Assembly (NCBI GenBank): GCA_016235555.1
Contig: JACRKC010000093.1
Span: 1 to 64,000, forward strand
Direction: 5' to 3'
DNA length: 64,000 nucleotides
From: Verrucomicrobiota bacterium
Lineage (GTDB): Bacteria; Verrucomicrobiota; Verrucomicrobiia; Opitutales; Opitutaceae
This document shows positions 8,790 to 17,135 of the stretch, one piece after another (within the stretch, counting starts at the first letter, position 1; each line of letters opens with the position of its first letter). Position numbers and translations under genes: made by a program. The notes beneath the pieces were generated by a model. That model saw nothing but the letters and a program-made list of their open reading frames with translations. It was not told where the DNA came from and made no database searches.

Positions 8790-10295
8790 GTGGACCCTCA
8801 ATCGATTTCCCCTGGATTCTCACCGCGGCCAACCTCGCTCGAGCAGTTCCGCGTCAAGCCCAAGAAACTGAAGATTCATCCGATGGAGCGGGCGCTCCTT
8901 TGGGTGATCTCGCTCCACCTGGTCTTTCTACCGTGGGCGCTCGGCGGGATGCGCGTCTGGGCCCAGTGGATCAGTCTGGGGTTTGGCGCCGTCTCGCTCG
9001 TGCTGGCGCTGTTCCCGCGAAACTACTCCGAGGAGGAGACCGGATCCGAGGCGTTTCGTCTGGTGATGTGGCCGAAGCTCGTGAACTTCCCGCTCTTCTG
9101 GCTGGGCCTCGCCATGTTGGCCTACGTGGCCATCCAGACATGGAACCCGGCCTGGGTATACGTCACCGACCACAAGAGCTGGTGGATGCAACGCGTGACC
9201 AGCACGCCGTGGCTGCCCGCGGGAGTATCCGGAGTGCCGTTTGCCATGTGGGGGCCATGGCGGATGTTCATCATCTACGCGGCCACGTGGATGACGGTCT
9301 GCGCAGTCTGGGTGGGATTCACCCGCCGGCGCACCGTCCGGACCCTTTTGATCGTGGTTGCAGCCAATGGCCTCGCGCTGACCGGCCTCGGCCTTGCGCA
9401 AAAGCTGCTCCCCAACGGCAGGATGTTCTGGTTCTTTGAGTCGCCGAGCCCGACATTCTTCGCCTCGTTCATCTACAAGAATCATGGCGGCAACTACCTG
9501 AACCTGGTGCTGGCCGTGACCTGCGGATTGGCGGCGTGGTATTATCTCCGCGGTTTGCGCCGGCTCGAGAAGTCGAATCCGTCCGGGGTGTTCGCCTTCT
9601 TCGCCATGTGCATCGCCATTGCGATCGTCGTGAGCTATGCCCGCGGCGCAACGGTGGCGATGCTGGCGTTTCTTGGCTGCTGTGTCGGAGCGTTCGTCGT
9701 GCATCAGCTGTTGATGAAGAACACGACGCGCAAGCCGGTCGTCGCCGTGATGCTGCTCCTCGTCTTCGGTGTTTTCCTAAAAACCGGACTCAACGCCCTG
9801 AATTCGCGGGAGGCCTGGACCAGACTCACGGAGGGGATCACGGAAAAAGACAGCTCACTCGAGTCCCGTCGGGTGGCCCGTGAGGCGACCTTCGACATGG
9901 TGAAAGCCAACTGGGTCAGAGGGGCTGGAGCAGGCAGTTTCAGGTTTCTCTTCCCGCTTTACCAGCAGAACTACCCGTCGATCTATGTGGAGGGGCGAAC
10001 GCGGATGTTCTGGGAACACGCCCACAACGACGTGATGGAAATCATCGCCGAGCAAGGTGTCGCCGGCCTGGTGATTCTGTCGGCCAGCCTGCTCTACGTC
10101 CTCGGGGCACTGGTGCGCGGGCGATTCTGGCGCAATCCATTGAGCGGCTGCATCGTTTTGGGGGCCGCATTCACCATTTTCCAAGCCTGGTGGGACTTCC
10201 CCTTTCATTGCACGGCGGTTTTCACGCTCTGGTGGGTCCTGCTGGCGTCGGCCGTGCTCTGGACACGCTTCGAAGCGCAAGGTGCGCCGGCATAG
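8790..10295 (+). CDS. O-antigen ligase/polymerase-like membrane protein (Wzy_C family)
   Basis: About 501 residues from GTG 8790; ATG 8883 would give 470. I prefer the GTG because the codons before 8883 (from about 8835) already have the high third-position GC of real coding sequence. It contains at least ten hydrophobic segments (for example LLWVISLHLVFLPWALGG and VVAVMLLLVFGVFL) and the large periplasmic loop of the family near the C-terminus, with GAGAGSFRFLFPLYQQNYP and HAHNDVMEIIAEQGVAGL, the conserved His-x-His-Asn-Asp-x-x-x-E block. Such proteins ligate or polymerise lipid-linked glycans at the periplasmic face. It is on the opposite strand to the polysaccharide locus and converges with it, so it is probably separately expressed but functionally linked. 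Confidence 0.82.
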   Translation: MDPQSISPGFSPRPTSLEQFRVKPKKLKIHPMERALLWVISLHLVFLPWALGGMRVWAQWISLGFGAVSLVLALFPRNYSEEETGSEAFRLVMWPKLVNFPLFWLGLAMLAYVAIQTWNPAWVYVTDHKSWWMQRVTSTPWLPAGVSGVPFAMWGPWRMFIIYAATWMTVCAVWVGFTRRRTVRTLLIVVAANGLALTGLGLAQKLLPNGRMFWFFESPSPTFFASFIYKNHGGNYLNLVLAVTCGLAAWYYLRGLRRLEKSNPSGVFAFFAMCIAIAIVVSYARGATVAMLAFLGCCVGAFVVHQLLMKNTTRKPVVAVMLLLVFGVFLKTGLNALNSREAWTRLTEGITEKDSSLESRRVAREATFDMVKANWVRGAGAGSFRFLFPLYQQNYPSIYVEGRTRMFWEHAHNDVMEIIAEQGVAGLVILSASLLYVLGALVRGRFWRNPLSGCIVLGAAFTIFQAWWDFPFHCTAVFTLWWVLLASAVLWTRFEAQGAPA

Positions 10296-10364
10296 CTGTC
10301 GCTCGGTCGCGGCGTGAACCGCAACACCGACCAGCCTCGCCGCGCCGCGCCCAGCCAGGCGCCG

Positions 10365-12269
10365 TCAGTCCAAGTGCGGCTTATACTCCGGTATCAGCCG
10401 CTGTAGTTGCTGCTTGAACGCGCTGCCCTCGACCGCATAGCCCCGGCGCTGGAGTTCGTCGACCTCGCGGAAGATGTCGCCTTGGAACGAAGACCGGGCG
10501 ACGAAGCGCATGATGTGCGGGTGTTCGGTCGCGGTGTGCTCTTCATCCACGTGCTGGAGTTCTTCGTAGAGTTTCTCGCCGGGCTTCAATCCAGAAAACT
10601 TGATCTCGATATCTTCCCCCACCCGCAGCCCGCTCAACACGATCATCTGTTTCGCGAGTTCGACGATCTTGATCGGGTTGCCCATGTTGAGGACGAAGAT
10701 TTCGCCGCCCTTGCCCAGTGCCGCGCTCTGCAGCACGAGCGCCACCGCCTCGGGTATCGTCATGAAATAGCGGGTGACCTCGGGATGGGTCACGGTCACC
10801 GGTCCGCCGTTGGCGATCTGCCGCTTGAAGATCGGCACCACGCTGCCGGAGGAGCCGAGGACGTTGCCGAAGCGCACCGCCATGAACCTGGTCGCGTGGC
10901 CGCCAAGCCCCTGCATCGCCTGCAATTGGATTTCGGCGAGGCGCTTCGTGGCGCCCATCACACTCGTCGGGTTGATCGCCTTGTCGGTCGAGATCAGCAC
11001 AAACTGCCCCGTGCCGTGGGCTGCCGCCAACTCCGCCACGGCGCGGGTCCCGACCACGTTGTTGCGGAAGGCCTCCCGTGGCTGGCGTTCCATCATGTAG
11101 ACGTGTTTATGCGCGGCGGCGTGAAACACGATTTCCGGCCGGGAGCGCGCAAAGACGGACTCCAGGCGCTCGCGGTTCAGGATGTCGGCCACGATCGGGA
11201 GCGCCGCGGAACCCAGTCCGGCTTCGTTGAGTTCCTGTTCGATCAGGAACAAGGCCCCCTCGAACTGTTCGACCATGAGCAGGCGTGAGGGGCCCAGCGC
11301 GGCGACCTGCCGGCAAAGCTCCGAGCCGATGCTGCCGCCCGCCCCGGTCACCAACACCACCCGGCCTTCGATCAAATGCCGGATCGCCGCGGCATCGAGC
11401 CGCACCGGCTCACGCCCCAACAGGTCTTGGATCTCAACGGGGCGGAGGCGGGTCGTCGTCACCCGCCCTGAGGCAAGTTGCTCTATCGACGGCAACGTCT
11501 CCACCTTGTAGCCGCGCTGGTTCATCAACTGCACGATCTCCCGGATGCGCTTCCCGGGGGCCGACGGCATGGCAATGACGACCTTCGTTATATCGGGCGG
11601 GGGGGTGAGTTCGCCGATCGCTTCGGCCCGCCCCAACACCGGCACGCCATGCACGAGTTTGCCATGCTTGGCGGGGTCGTCGTCGAAAAAAATCACCGGC
11701 CGAAAGCCGCGCATCGGATGGCTGATGAATTCCCTCGCCAGTGAAGCCCCGGCGTCGCCGGCTCCGATGATCGCGATGCGCTGCTGCGGGATATCAATGT
11801 CGGGTTTTTTCCCGTCGTTCATCCGCTCGCGATAGAGACGCATCACCACGCGCCCGGCGCAGATCGACCCGAAACACAGCAGGAAATCAGCGAGGATGAC
11901 ACCTCGCGGCGCGGCAAAGTCATTCCAGCCAAACGTGCGCGGCAACAGGAGGAAAAGGCTTGCGCCCGCCATGGCCCAAAACAGCCGGATCAGGTCGGGG
12001 ATGCTGAAGTAGGTCAGGAGTGTGCCGATTTGCCGGGCCGAAACCAGTCCCACCAGTTTGACGGCCACGACTAGTGGCAGCAGCCGCATTCGCTCCTGCT
12101 GGTGCTGTTCTGGAACCAGAAAATCAAAACGGACTTCGTAGGCGAGATAGATGCTTGCCGAGACAATACCCGCATAAGCTGCGGCCAACACTGCAGCACG
12201 ACGATTCAGCCCCCAACCGCGTTGAAAGAAATGAGTTGAGCTAAGATACCGCATGCGCGCTAAAAACAC
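10365..12269 (-). CDS. CapD/WbpM-type nucleotide-sugar 4,6-dehydratase, membrane-bound
   Basis: 634 residues from a GTG at 12269, preceded by a GAAGAG ribosome-binding-like tract; ATG 12254 is the alternative. Four transmembrane helices lie in residues 25-145. Then come a first Rossmann-like motif IIGAGDAGASLAREF (168-182) and the catalytic extended SDR domain with VTGAGGSIGSEL (308-319), FHAAAHKHV, STDKAINPTSVMGATKR and KPGEKLYEEL. This is the long form of the family (WbpM, FlaA1/CapD) that converts UDP-N-acetyl-hexosamine to a 4-keto-6-deoxy sugar, the entry step to amino-deoxy sugars. A DegT aminotransferase at 15133 could use such a product. It is the last gene of the minus-strand locus. 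Confidence 0.9.
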   Translation of the reverse strand: MFLARMRYLSSTHFFQRGWGLNRRAAVLAAAYAGIVSASIYLAYEVRFDFLVPEQHQQERMRLLPLVVAVKLVGLVSARQIGTLLTYFSIPDLIRLFWAMAGASLFLLLPRTFGWNDFAAPRGVILADFLLCFGSICAGRVVMRLYRERMNDGKKPDIDIPQQRIAIIGAGDAGASLAREFISHPMRGFRPVIFFDDDPAKHGKLVHGVPVLGRAEAIGELTPPPDITKVVIAMPSAPGKRIREIVQLMNQRGYKVETLPSIEQLASGRVTTTRLRPVEIQDLLGREPVRLDAAAIRHLIEGRVVLVTGAGGSIGSELCRQVAALGPSRLLMVEQFEGALFLIEQELNEAGLGSAALPIVADILNRERLESVFARSRPEIVFHAAAHKHVYMMERQPREAFRNNVVGTRAVAELAAAHGTGQFVLISTDKAINPTSVMGATKRLAEIQLQAMQGLGGHATRFMAVRFGNVLGSSGSVVPIFKRQIANGGPVTVTHPEVTRYFMTIPEAVALVLQSAALGKGGEIFVLNMGNPIKIVELAKQMIVLSGLRVGEDIEIKFSGLKPGEKLYEELQHVDEEHTATEHPHIMRFVARSSFQGDIFREVDELQRRGYAVEGSAFKQQLQRLIPEYKPHLD

Positions 12270-12357
12270 GGCTCTTCGTTAATCTCCGTGGAGGAATCAT
12301 GATTTCGCTGGGCGGAGCCCTCCGAAGGCCCGGAGATTGCCACCCACCAGGCGGTGC

Positions 12358-13095
12358 TCAGTTCGCGACCACCCGTGCTTGGACAACGTGGTCGGCGCCC
12401 GGCGGCGGCGCCGGCTCCAAGGGCGTCTGCCGGGCAGCGACACGGACCAAATCGGGGCCTCCGTTCAAATCGTTCACCACGCGCGCCAGAGACCGCAGTG
12501 CCGATGGCCGGCTGGCGGCACTGACAAGGGTCAGCACAATCAGGCGGATATCGAGCGCAACGGACTGGTGCTCGATATAGAGCAGCCCCAACCGCGATTT
12601 CCACGGCCGGATCAACTGGTTATAGGCGAGATCGGGGTCCGGCTTGCCTTCGAGAATCGCCCCTTCATCGGAAAACACAATCGATGAAATGTCCGTGATG
12701 CCGGGCCGCACCGAGAGCAACCGTTTTTCCTCCCGGGTGTAGAGATCGGTCTCGCGTTTGACGTTGGGCCGAGGGCCGACGAACGACATCTCGCCTTTAA
12801 GCACGTTCCATAGCTGCGGAATCTCGTCCAGTTTGAGCCGGCGGATGAAATGCCCCAACGTGGTGATCCGCGGATCATTGTTCGCGGTCGAGTCCACTTT
12901 GTTCGCGTCTGCGCGGATCACCATGGAGCGCAGCTTCACCATGCGATACGGCTTCTCCCCCCGCCCCATCCGGTTCGCAATGTAGAACGGCGAATGCCGA
13001 TCCTGCAGCCAGACCAGCAGGCAGAGCACGAACATCAACGGCGAGAGGACCATCAGCCCCAGCAGGGCGACCACAAAATCGAACAATCGCTTCAT
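12358..13095 (-). CDS. Initiating sugar-phosphate transferase (bacterial sugar transferase family)
   Basis: 245 residues starting at ATG 13095, which overlaps the stop of the upstream E1-beta gene (ATGA), implying translational coupling. One N-terminal re-entrant or membrane helix (FDFVVALLGLMVLSPLMFVL) is followed by the catalytic domain with KLRSM, DPRITTLGHFIRRLKLDEIP, QLWNVLKGEMSFVGPRP and RPGITDISSI. This is the PglC/WcaJ C-terminal domain fold. It transfers a sugar-1-phosphate from a UDP-sugar to undecaprenyl phosphate and so starts repeat-unit assembly. The extra N-terminal helices of WcaJ-type enzymes are absent, so it is the short form. The last 40 residues (after ASRPSALRSL) are variable and Pro/Ala-rich. 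Confidence 0.92.
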   Translation of the reverse strand: MKRLFDFVVALLGLMVLSPLMFVLCLLVWLQDRHSPFYIANRMGRGEKPYRMVKLRSMVIRADANKVDSTANNDPRITTLGHFIRRLKLDEIPQLWNVLKGEMSFVGPRPNVKRETDLYTREEKRLLSVRPGITDISSIVFSDEGAILEGKPDPDLAYNQLIRPWKSRLGLLYIEHQSVALDIRLIVLTLVSAASRPSALRSLARVVNDLNGGPDLVRVAARQTPLEPAPPPGADHVVQARVVAN

Positions 13096-14075
13096 TTTCT
13101 TCCAAGGATCTCCTGGGCCGCCGCCACCACTTCCTCGGCGTGGAAATAGTAGGCTTTCTCCAGCGGTTTGCTTGTCGGTGCCGGCGCGTCGGGCAACGTG
13201 AGTCGTCGCGGCGAAGCCTTCAACGAACCTGGCGGGACGCACTCGCAAACCGACGCAATAATCTCACCAGCCATTCCGCAGGTGGACCAGTCGCCATCGA
13301 CCGCGAGGAGGCGGCCGGTCTTGCGGACGGAGCCGGCGACGACGGTGCGGTCGAGCGGATTGATGACGCGGAGGTCGACGACCTCGGCACTGATGCCGTG
13401 GGTTTTGAGTTCGGCCGCGGCGAGGCGGCAGAGGTGGGCCGAGTAGCTGCAGCCGACGAGCGTCAGGTCGGTGCCCTCAATGTCGATCCGCGGCTTCACC
13501 TCGGCGAGCCGCAGCGCCGGGTTGACCGGGGGGAGTTCGGCTTTCTGCTCGTAGAGCCACCGATCGTCGATGAAGAGCACGGGGTCGCAGCCAAGCGAAG
13601 CGGCGATGAGCAGGTCGCGGGCATCAGCCGGCGTGGAGGGCATCACGACCCGCAAGCCGGGCACATGGGCAAACCACGAGTGCAGCGCTTGCGAATGCTG
13701 CGCGCCTTGTTCGCCGCCACGATTGATAATGGCGCGGACGACGACCGGCACGTCGACCTGGCCGCCAAACATATGGCGCCACTTCGCGGCCTGGTTCACG
13801 AGCTGGTCGACCGCGAGGAGGAAGAAATCGACACGCGGGTGAATGACGATCGGACGCTTGCCGCTGAGCGCGGCACCGACGGCGGCACCGGTGGTGGCGA
13901 GTTCGGAAACGGGTGTGTCGATCACGCGCTCGCGGCCGAACTCCTTGTCGAGGTCAGTCATGCTGTGACCGACATACCACGGGCTCCACAGCCCCTGCCC
14001 GATGGTGAAACACTCGGGGTGGTTTTTCAGCAGATACGCGAAGCCCTCGCGCAGGGCCTGGCCGTAGTCGGTCAT
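13092..14075 (-). CDS. Thiamine-diphosphate E1 component, beta subunit
   Basis: 327 residues, ATG 14075. Transketolase-type pyrimidine-binding domain (residues 1-170: PVSELATTGAAVGAALSGKR, then NRGGEQGAQHSQALHSWFAH with the conserved H-S-Q segment) and transketolase C-terminal domain (about 190-310, LTLVGCSYSAHLCRLAA). It is the beta half of the 2-oxoacid dehydrogenase/acetoin dehydrogenase E1 heterotetramer. Start and stop overlap the alpha gene upstream (4 bases) and the sugar transferase downstream (4 bases), so the pair is locked into a polysaccharide operon. No E2 (lipoyl) or E3 gene is nearby. A role in two-carbon transfer for sugar modification is inference. Confidence 0.85.
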   Translation of the reverse strand: MTDYGQALREGFAYLLKNHPECFTIGQGLWSPWYVGHSMTDLDKEFGRERVIDTPVSELATTGAAVGAALSGKRPIVIHPRVDFFLLAVDQLVNQAAKWRHMFGGQVDVPVVVRAIINRGGEQGAQHSQALHSWFAHVPGLRVVMPSTPADARDLLIAASLGCDPVLFIDDRWLYEQKAELPPVNPALRLAEVKPRIDIEGTDLTLVGCSYSAHLCRLAAAELKTHGISAEVVDLRVINPLDRTVVAGSVRKTGRLLAVDGDWSTCGMAGEIIASVCECVPPGSLKASPRRLTLPDAPAPTSKPLEKAYYFHAEEVVAAAQEILGRK

Positions 14076-15136
14076 GACGCCCTCCCGGTTGAATAGACCC
14101 GCTCGATCAAGGCAGCGGCCGACGGATAGGGATCAGCGCAGGCCTGCACCCAAGCGGCCTCGACGGCGGCACGATATTCCACGGTGATTGCCGCAACCCC
14201 GGTCTCGGCCATCTGACCGGCGGCGACCATGGCCGCAGCGAGGCGCGCGACCGGGTCGCGCTTCTTCCACTCAGCCAGACCCTCCTTGCGCTGGACACCG
14301 ACATCGTTGTCCTCGCGGTGCCCGACGTGGCCGCGCCAGCGGTAGGTCACGGCCTCGATGAGCTGTGGTCCCTGGCCCGCACGGGCGGCGGCGATCGCCC
14401 GACCCGCGGCCGCGGCCATCGCGACAGTGTCGTTGCCGTCCACGCGCTGCCAAGCCACGCCGTGGGCCTCGGCGTGGCGGCACTCGGAGTCGAAGGGCTG
14501 CCGCAGACTGATATGGAGGTGGCTCGAGAACAGGTTGTTCTCCACGACGTAGAGGACGGGGAGCTTGAACACGGATGCAAAGTTGAGCGACTCGTGGAAG
14601 ACGCCTTCCTCGGTCGCACCGTCGCCGAGATAACTGACAGCCACGGCGCCGTTGCCGTCCATCTTCGCCGCGAGAGCCGCGCCAGTGGCGATCGGCACGG
14701 TGGCGCCAACAATCGGCACGGACCCGTGGAAATTGTGCGCGCGGTCGAGCAGATGCATCGAACCGCCCATGCCACGGGAGCAGCCGGTGTCCTTGCCGAG
14801 CACTTCGGCGAGCAAGTGGTGCAGCGAGCCGCCGAGCGCGAGGAAGTGCGCGTGAGACCGGTGCGCGCCGAAGACGCGGTCGCCGTCGCGGATGTGCGCG
14901 GCGACGCCGACGGCCGGGGCCTCCTGGCCGATAACGAGATGGCAGGGGCACTTGATGACGGCCCTGCCGAATTCATCGCCGATCTTCTCCTCGGCGCACC
15001 GGATCTCGATCAGCTTGCGAAGCCACGCGCGCGCCGTGCTTGCAGGCGTGCCGGCGAGATCAATCGGGCCATGGCACTCGCCTGGGTCAGCAAGCGGGCC
15101 GAGGTGGAACGCGTCGGATTGCATACGCACAGTCAC
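14072..15136 (-). CDS. Thiamine-diphosphate E1 component, alpha subunit
   Basis: 354 residues from GTG 15136 (GTGA overlap with the aminotransferase stop); ATG 15124 is an alternative. It has the E1-alpha features: EEKIGDEFGRAVIKCPCHLV, DRVFGAHRSHAHFLALGG, GCSRGMGGSMHLLDRAHNFH, and the TPP/Mg motif GDGATEEGVFHESLNFASVF...VENN, ending with RWRGHVGHREDND. Pyruvate and acetoin dehydrogenase E1 alpha subunits share all of these. With the beta subunit it should form an active decarboxylating, acyl-transferring E1, but the acceptor cannot be the usual lipoyl domain encoded nearby because none is present. Its neighbours make it a candidate for sugar or precursor modification. Confidence 0.86.
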   Translation of the reverse strand: MTVRMQSDAFHLGPLADPGECHGPIDLAGTPASTARAWLRKLIEIRCAEEKIGDEFGRAVIKCPCHLVIGQEAPAVGVAAHIRDGDRVFGAHRSHAHFLALGGSLHHLLAEVLGKDTGCSRGMGGSMHLLDRAHNFHGSVPIVGATVPIATGAALAAKMDGNGAVAVSYLGDGATEEGVFHESLNFASVFKLPVLYVVENNLFSSHLHISLRQPFDSECRHAEAHGVAWQRVDGNDTVAMAAAAGRAIAAARAGQGPQLIEAVTYRWRGHVGHREDNDVGVQRKEGLAEWKKRDPVARLAAAMVAAGQMAETGVAAITVEYRAAVEAAWVQACADPYPSAAALIERVYSTGRAS

Positions 15137-16251
15137 TTGCGGCCGTAGAACTTCCGGATGACTTCACAGATGTAGGCGACCTCGGCGTCCGTGAGCGAGG
15201 TGTTCATCGGAAGGAGGAAGCAGCGCTGGAAGAGGCGGTCGGTGGCCGGCACGTTGAATTTCGGCAGACCGAGGTCCTTGAACTGATGCACCGGCGTCCC
15301 AGCCCATTGGATGATCGTCCGGACGCCGTTTTCGGCCAGGTGCGCACGCAACGCGTCACGGCGACCGGCCTCGACTTCATAGTTCTGGAAGATGTCGTAA
15401 TGCCGTGGATCACTGTCCGGCGCGGGCGGCAGCGTCATGTCCTCGAGATCACTCAGGCCGGCCGTATAGAGCGCGGCCAGTGCGCGCCGGCGCTCCATCT
15501 CCTGTGGGTAAATCTTGAGCTTCTCGAGGAGGATCGCAGCGTGCAGGTTGTCCAATCGTGAGTTCATGCCCCAACGCACGACCAAGCCGTCATCGTTGCG
15601 GCCATGGTCGCGAAGCTGCCGCAGGGCGGCATAGGTCTTGTCATCGTTGGTGAAAAGCAGGCCGCCGTCGCCGAAGCAGCCGAGAACTTTCGCGGGATAA
15701 AGGCTGATCGAGCCGGCAAAGCCGAAGGTGCCGGCGCACTTACCTTTGAACTTCGAGCCGAGCGCCTGCGCAGCATCCTCGATAATCAGCAAGCCATGCT
15801 TGCTCGCGATCGCCTGGAGCCGGTCCATGTCGCAGGTGCGGCCGTTGAGTTGCGTCGGCATGATGGCCTTCGTCCGCGGCGTGATGGCAGCCTCCACCGC
15901 GGCGGGGTCAATCAGGTGATCGGGACCACAATCCACCAGGACCGGAGTCGCGCCGTTGAAATGCACCGCCGCGGCCGTCGCGATGTAGGTGTGTGACGCG
16001 AGGATCACCTCGTCACCGGCGCCCACGCCCGCCGCACGCAGCGCAAGGAAGAGCGTGTCCGTCCCGTTCGCCATGCCGATCGCGTATTTCGCCCCGGCAA
16101 AGGCGGCCACCTGCTGTTCGAACTGCTTCAGTTCATCCTGCAGGATGAAGGCGCCGCGATCCATGACCTTGATCATCGACGCGAGGATGCCCTCGCGCTG
16201 CTGACCAAATACATGACCATAGCGGAAGAACGGAATCTGCATTGAACTCAT
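15133..16251 (-). CDS. DegT/DnrJ/EryC1-family PLP aminotransferase (sugar aminotransferase)
   Basis: 372 residues from ATG 16251 (ATG 16242 is also possible; MQIPFFRYGHVF follows it). Family motifs: GAKYAIGMANGTDTLFLAL, DEVILASHTYIATAAAVHFN, VLVDCGPDHLIDP, IEDAAQALGSKFKGK, and the PLP lysine in SLYPAKVLGCFGDGG. It aminates a keto-sugar nucleotide (often at C3 or C4) or, in some subfamilies, binds PLP for deoxygenation. Its stop overlaps the start of the E1-alpha gene. It may act on the 4-keto product of the CapD/WbpM-type dehydratase at the end of the locus. Confidence 0.9.
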   Translation of the reverse strand: MSSMQIPFFRYGHVFGQQREGILASMIKVMDRGAFILQDELKQFEQQVAAFAGAKYAIGMANGTDTLFLALRAAGVGAGDEVILASHTYIATAAAVHFNGATPVLVDCGPDHLIDPAAVEAAITPRTKAIMPTQLNGRTCDMDRLQAIASKHGLLIIEDAAQALGSKFKGKCAGTFGFAGSISLYPAKVLGCFGDGGLLFTNDDKTYAALRQLRDHGRNDDGLVVRWGMNSRLDNLHAAILLEKLKIYPQEMERRRALAALYTAGLSDLEDMTLPPAPDSDPRHYDIFQNYEVEAGRRDALRAHLAENGVRTIIQWAGTPVHQFKDLGLPKFNVPATDRLFQRCFLLPMNTSLTDAEVAYICEVIRKFYGRK

Positions 16252-16334
16252 AGTGGTAGATACAAGGCGCTGATACGCACCGGACCCAATCGTGCGCATG
16301 AAATTTGCAGTGAAGCAAAACGGATTCCCGCCGG

Positions 16335-17135
16335 TCAAGGACTAATTGCCCCGTGGACCTTCGGTCGTGATGCATCGACCACCACCTTGAAGGCATGGCG
16401 GCGCTGGCGGGTCAGACGCGCATCGGTCCGTTCCAGCCACCGGGCGGTGCCGGCAGGGCCTAAGAACGGTTTGATCACCGGCACCATAAACGAAAGCACC
16501 CCGAAATATTGCACCTCGACTTTCCCGAACATCGTGCCGAGCTGCGCCAGCAGGGCTTCGTCCGGCATCCGCCGCAACGTGGAGCGCGTGCGGTGGCCGC
16601 GAAGATAACGTATCCAGCGATTGAATCGATAGAGGGGGTTGTGATTGAACGAGTCCACCGCGACAAACCGTCCATCCGGACGCATCAGGCGCCGAAGCTC
16701 CCGAAAAAATTTTGCGTGATCCATGTAGGACATTCCACCCGCGCAGAGGATCGCCGAAAAACTGCCGTCGGGAAACGGGATCGATTCCGCGTCGGCCACC
16801 ACAGTATGCACCCTCAGGCCCGCGGCCTCCGCCCGCAGCCTCGCCACGCCCAACGCAGCTGCGGAGATGTCGGTTACCGTCACGTCGGCACCGCACCGCG
16901 CCGGGGTGAGCGAATGCAAGCCGGTGCCGCCACAGACCTCGAGCACCTTCATTCCCGGCCGGAGGAACCGCTTCTGCGCGTCTTCGTAGGCCAGGTAGGG
17001 CGCCCGCACCTCTTCGGCGATCGCGGCGGCACCGTCGGCGGCGAAGGGCAAAGCATGATCCGCCCCGAGAACCTGCTGCGCAGATCGTTCGTAACGTCTT
17101 CGTTCTGTTTCCTTGTCGTCGTCGGTCGTCAGCAT
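16335..17135 (-). CDS. Class I SAM-dependent methyltransferase
   Basis: 266 residues from ATG 17135, which lies inside the 3' end of the upstream glycosyltransferase (7-base overlap). The Methyltransf_11-type motifs are plain: VLEVCGGTGLHSLTPARCGA (SAM-binding motif I), VTVTDISAAAL (acidic loop), VVADAESIPFPDGSFSAILC (motifs II and III). The C-terminal 80 residues include a hydrophobic patch (QYFGVLSFMVPVIKPFLG) seen in methyltransferases acting on lipid or glycolipid substrates. It probably O-methylates a glycan or lipid-linked intermediate; the target is unknown. Confidence 0.87.
   Translation of the reverse strand: MLTTDDDKETERRRYERSAQQVLGADHALPFAADGAAAIAEEVRAPYLAYEDAQKRFLRPGMKVLEVCGGTGLHSLTPARCGADVTVTDISAAALGVARLRAEAAGLRVHTVVADAESIPFPDGSFSAILCAGGMSYMDHAKFFRELRRLMRPDGRFVAVDSFNHNPLYRFNRWIRYLRGHRTRSTLRRMPDEALLAQLGTMFGKVEVQYFGVLSFMVPVIKPFLGPAGTARWLERTDARLTRQRRHAFKVVVDASRPKVHGAISP

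Noticed and set aside
12687-13248. Longer start for the initiating sugar transferase (ATG 13248)
   Set aside because: The extra 51 residues overlap the upstream E1-beta gene by more than 150 bases, whereas ATG 13095 gives a 4-base overlap and the family's usual N-terminal helix.
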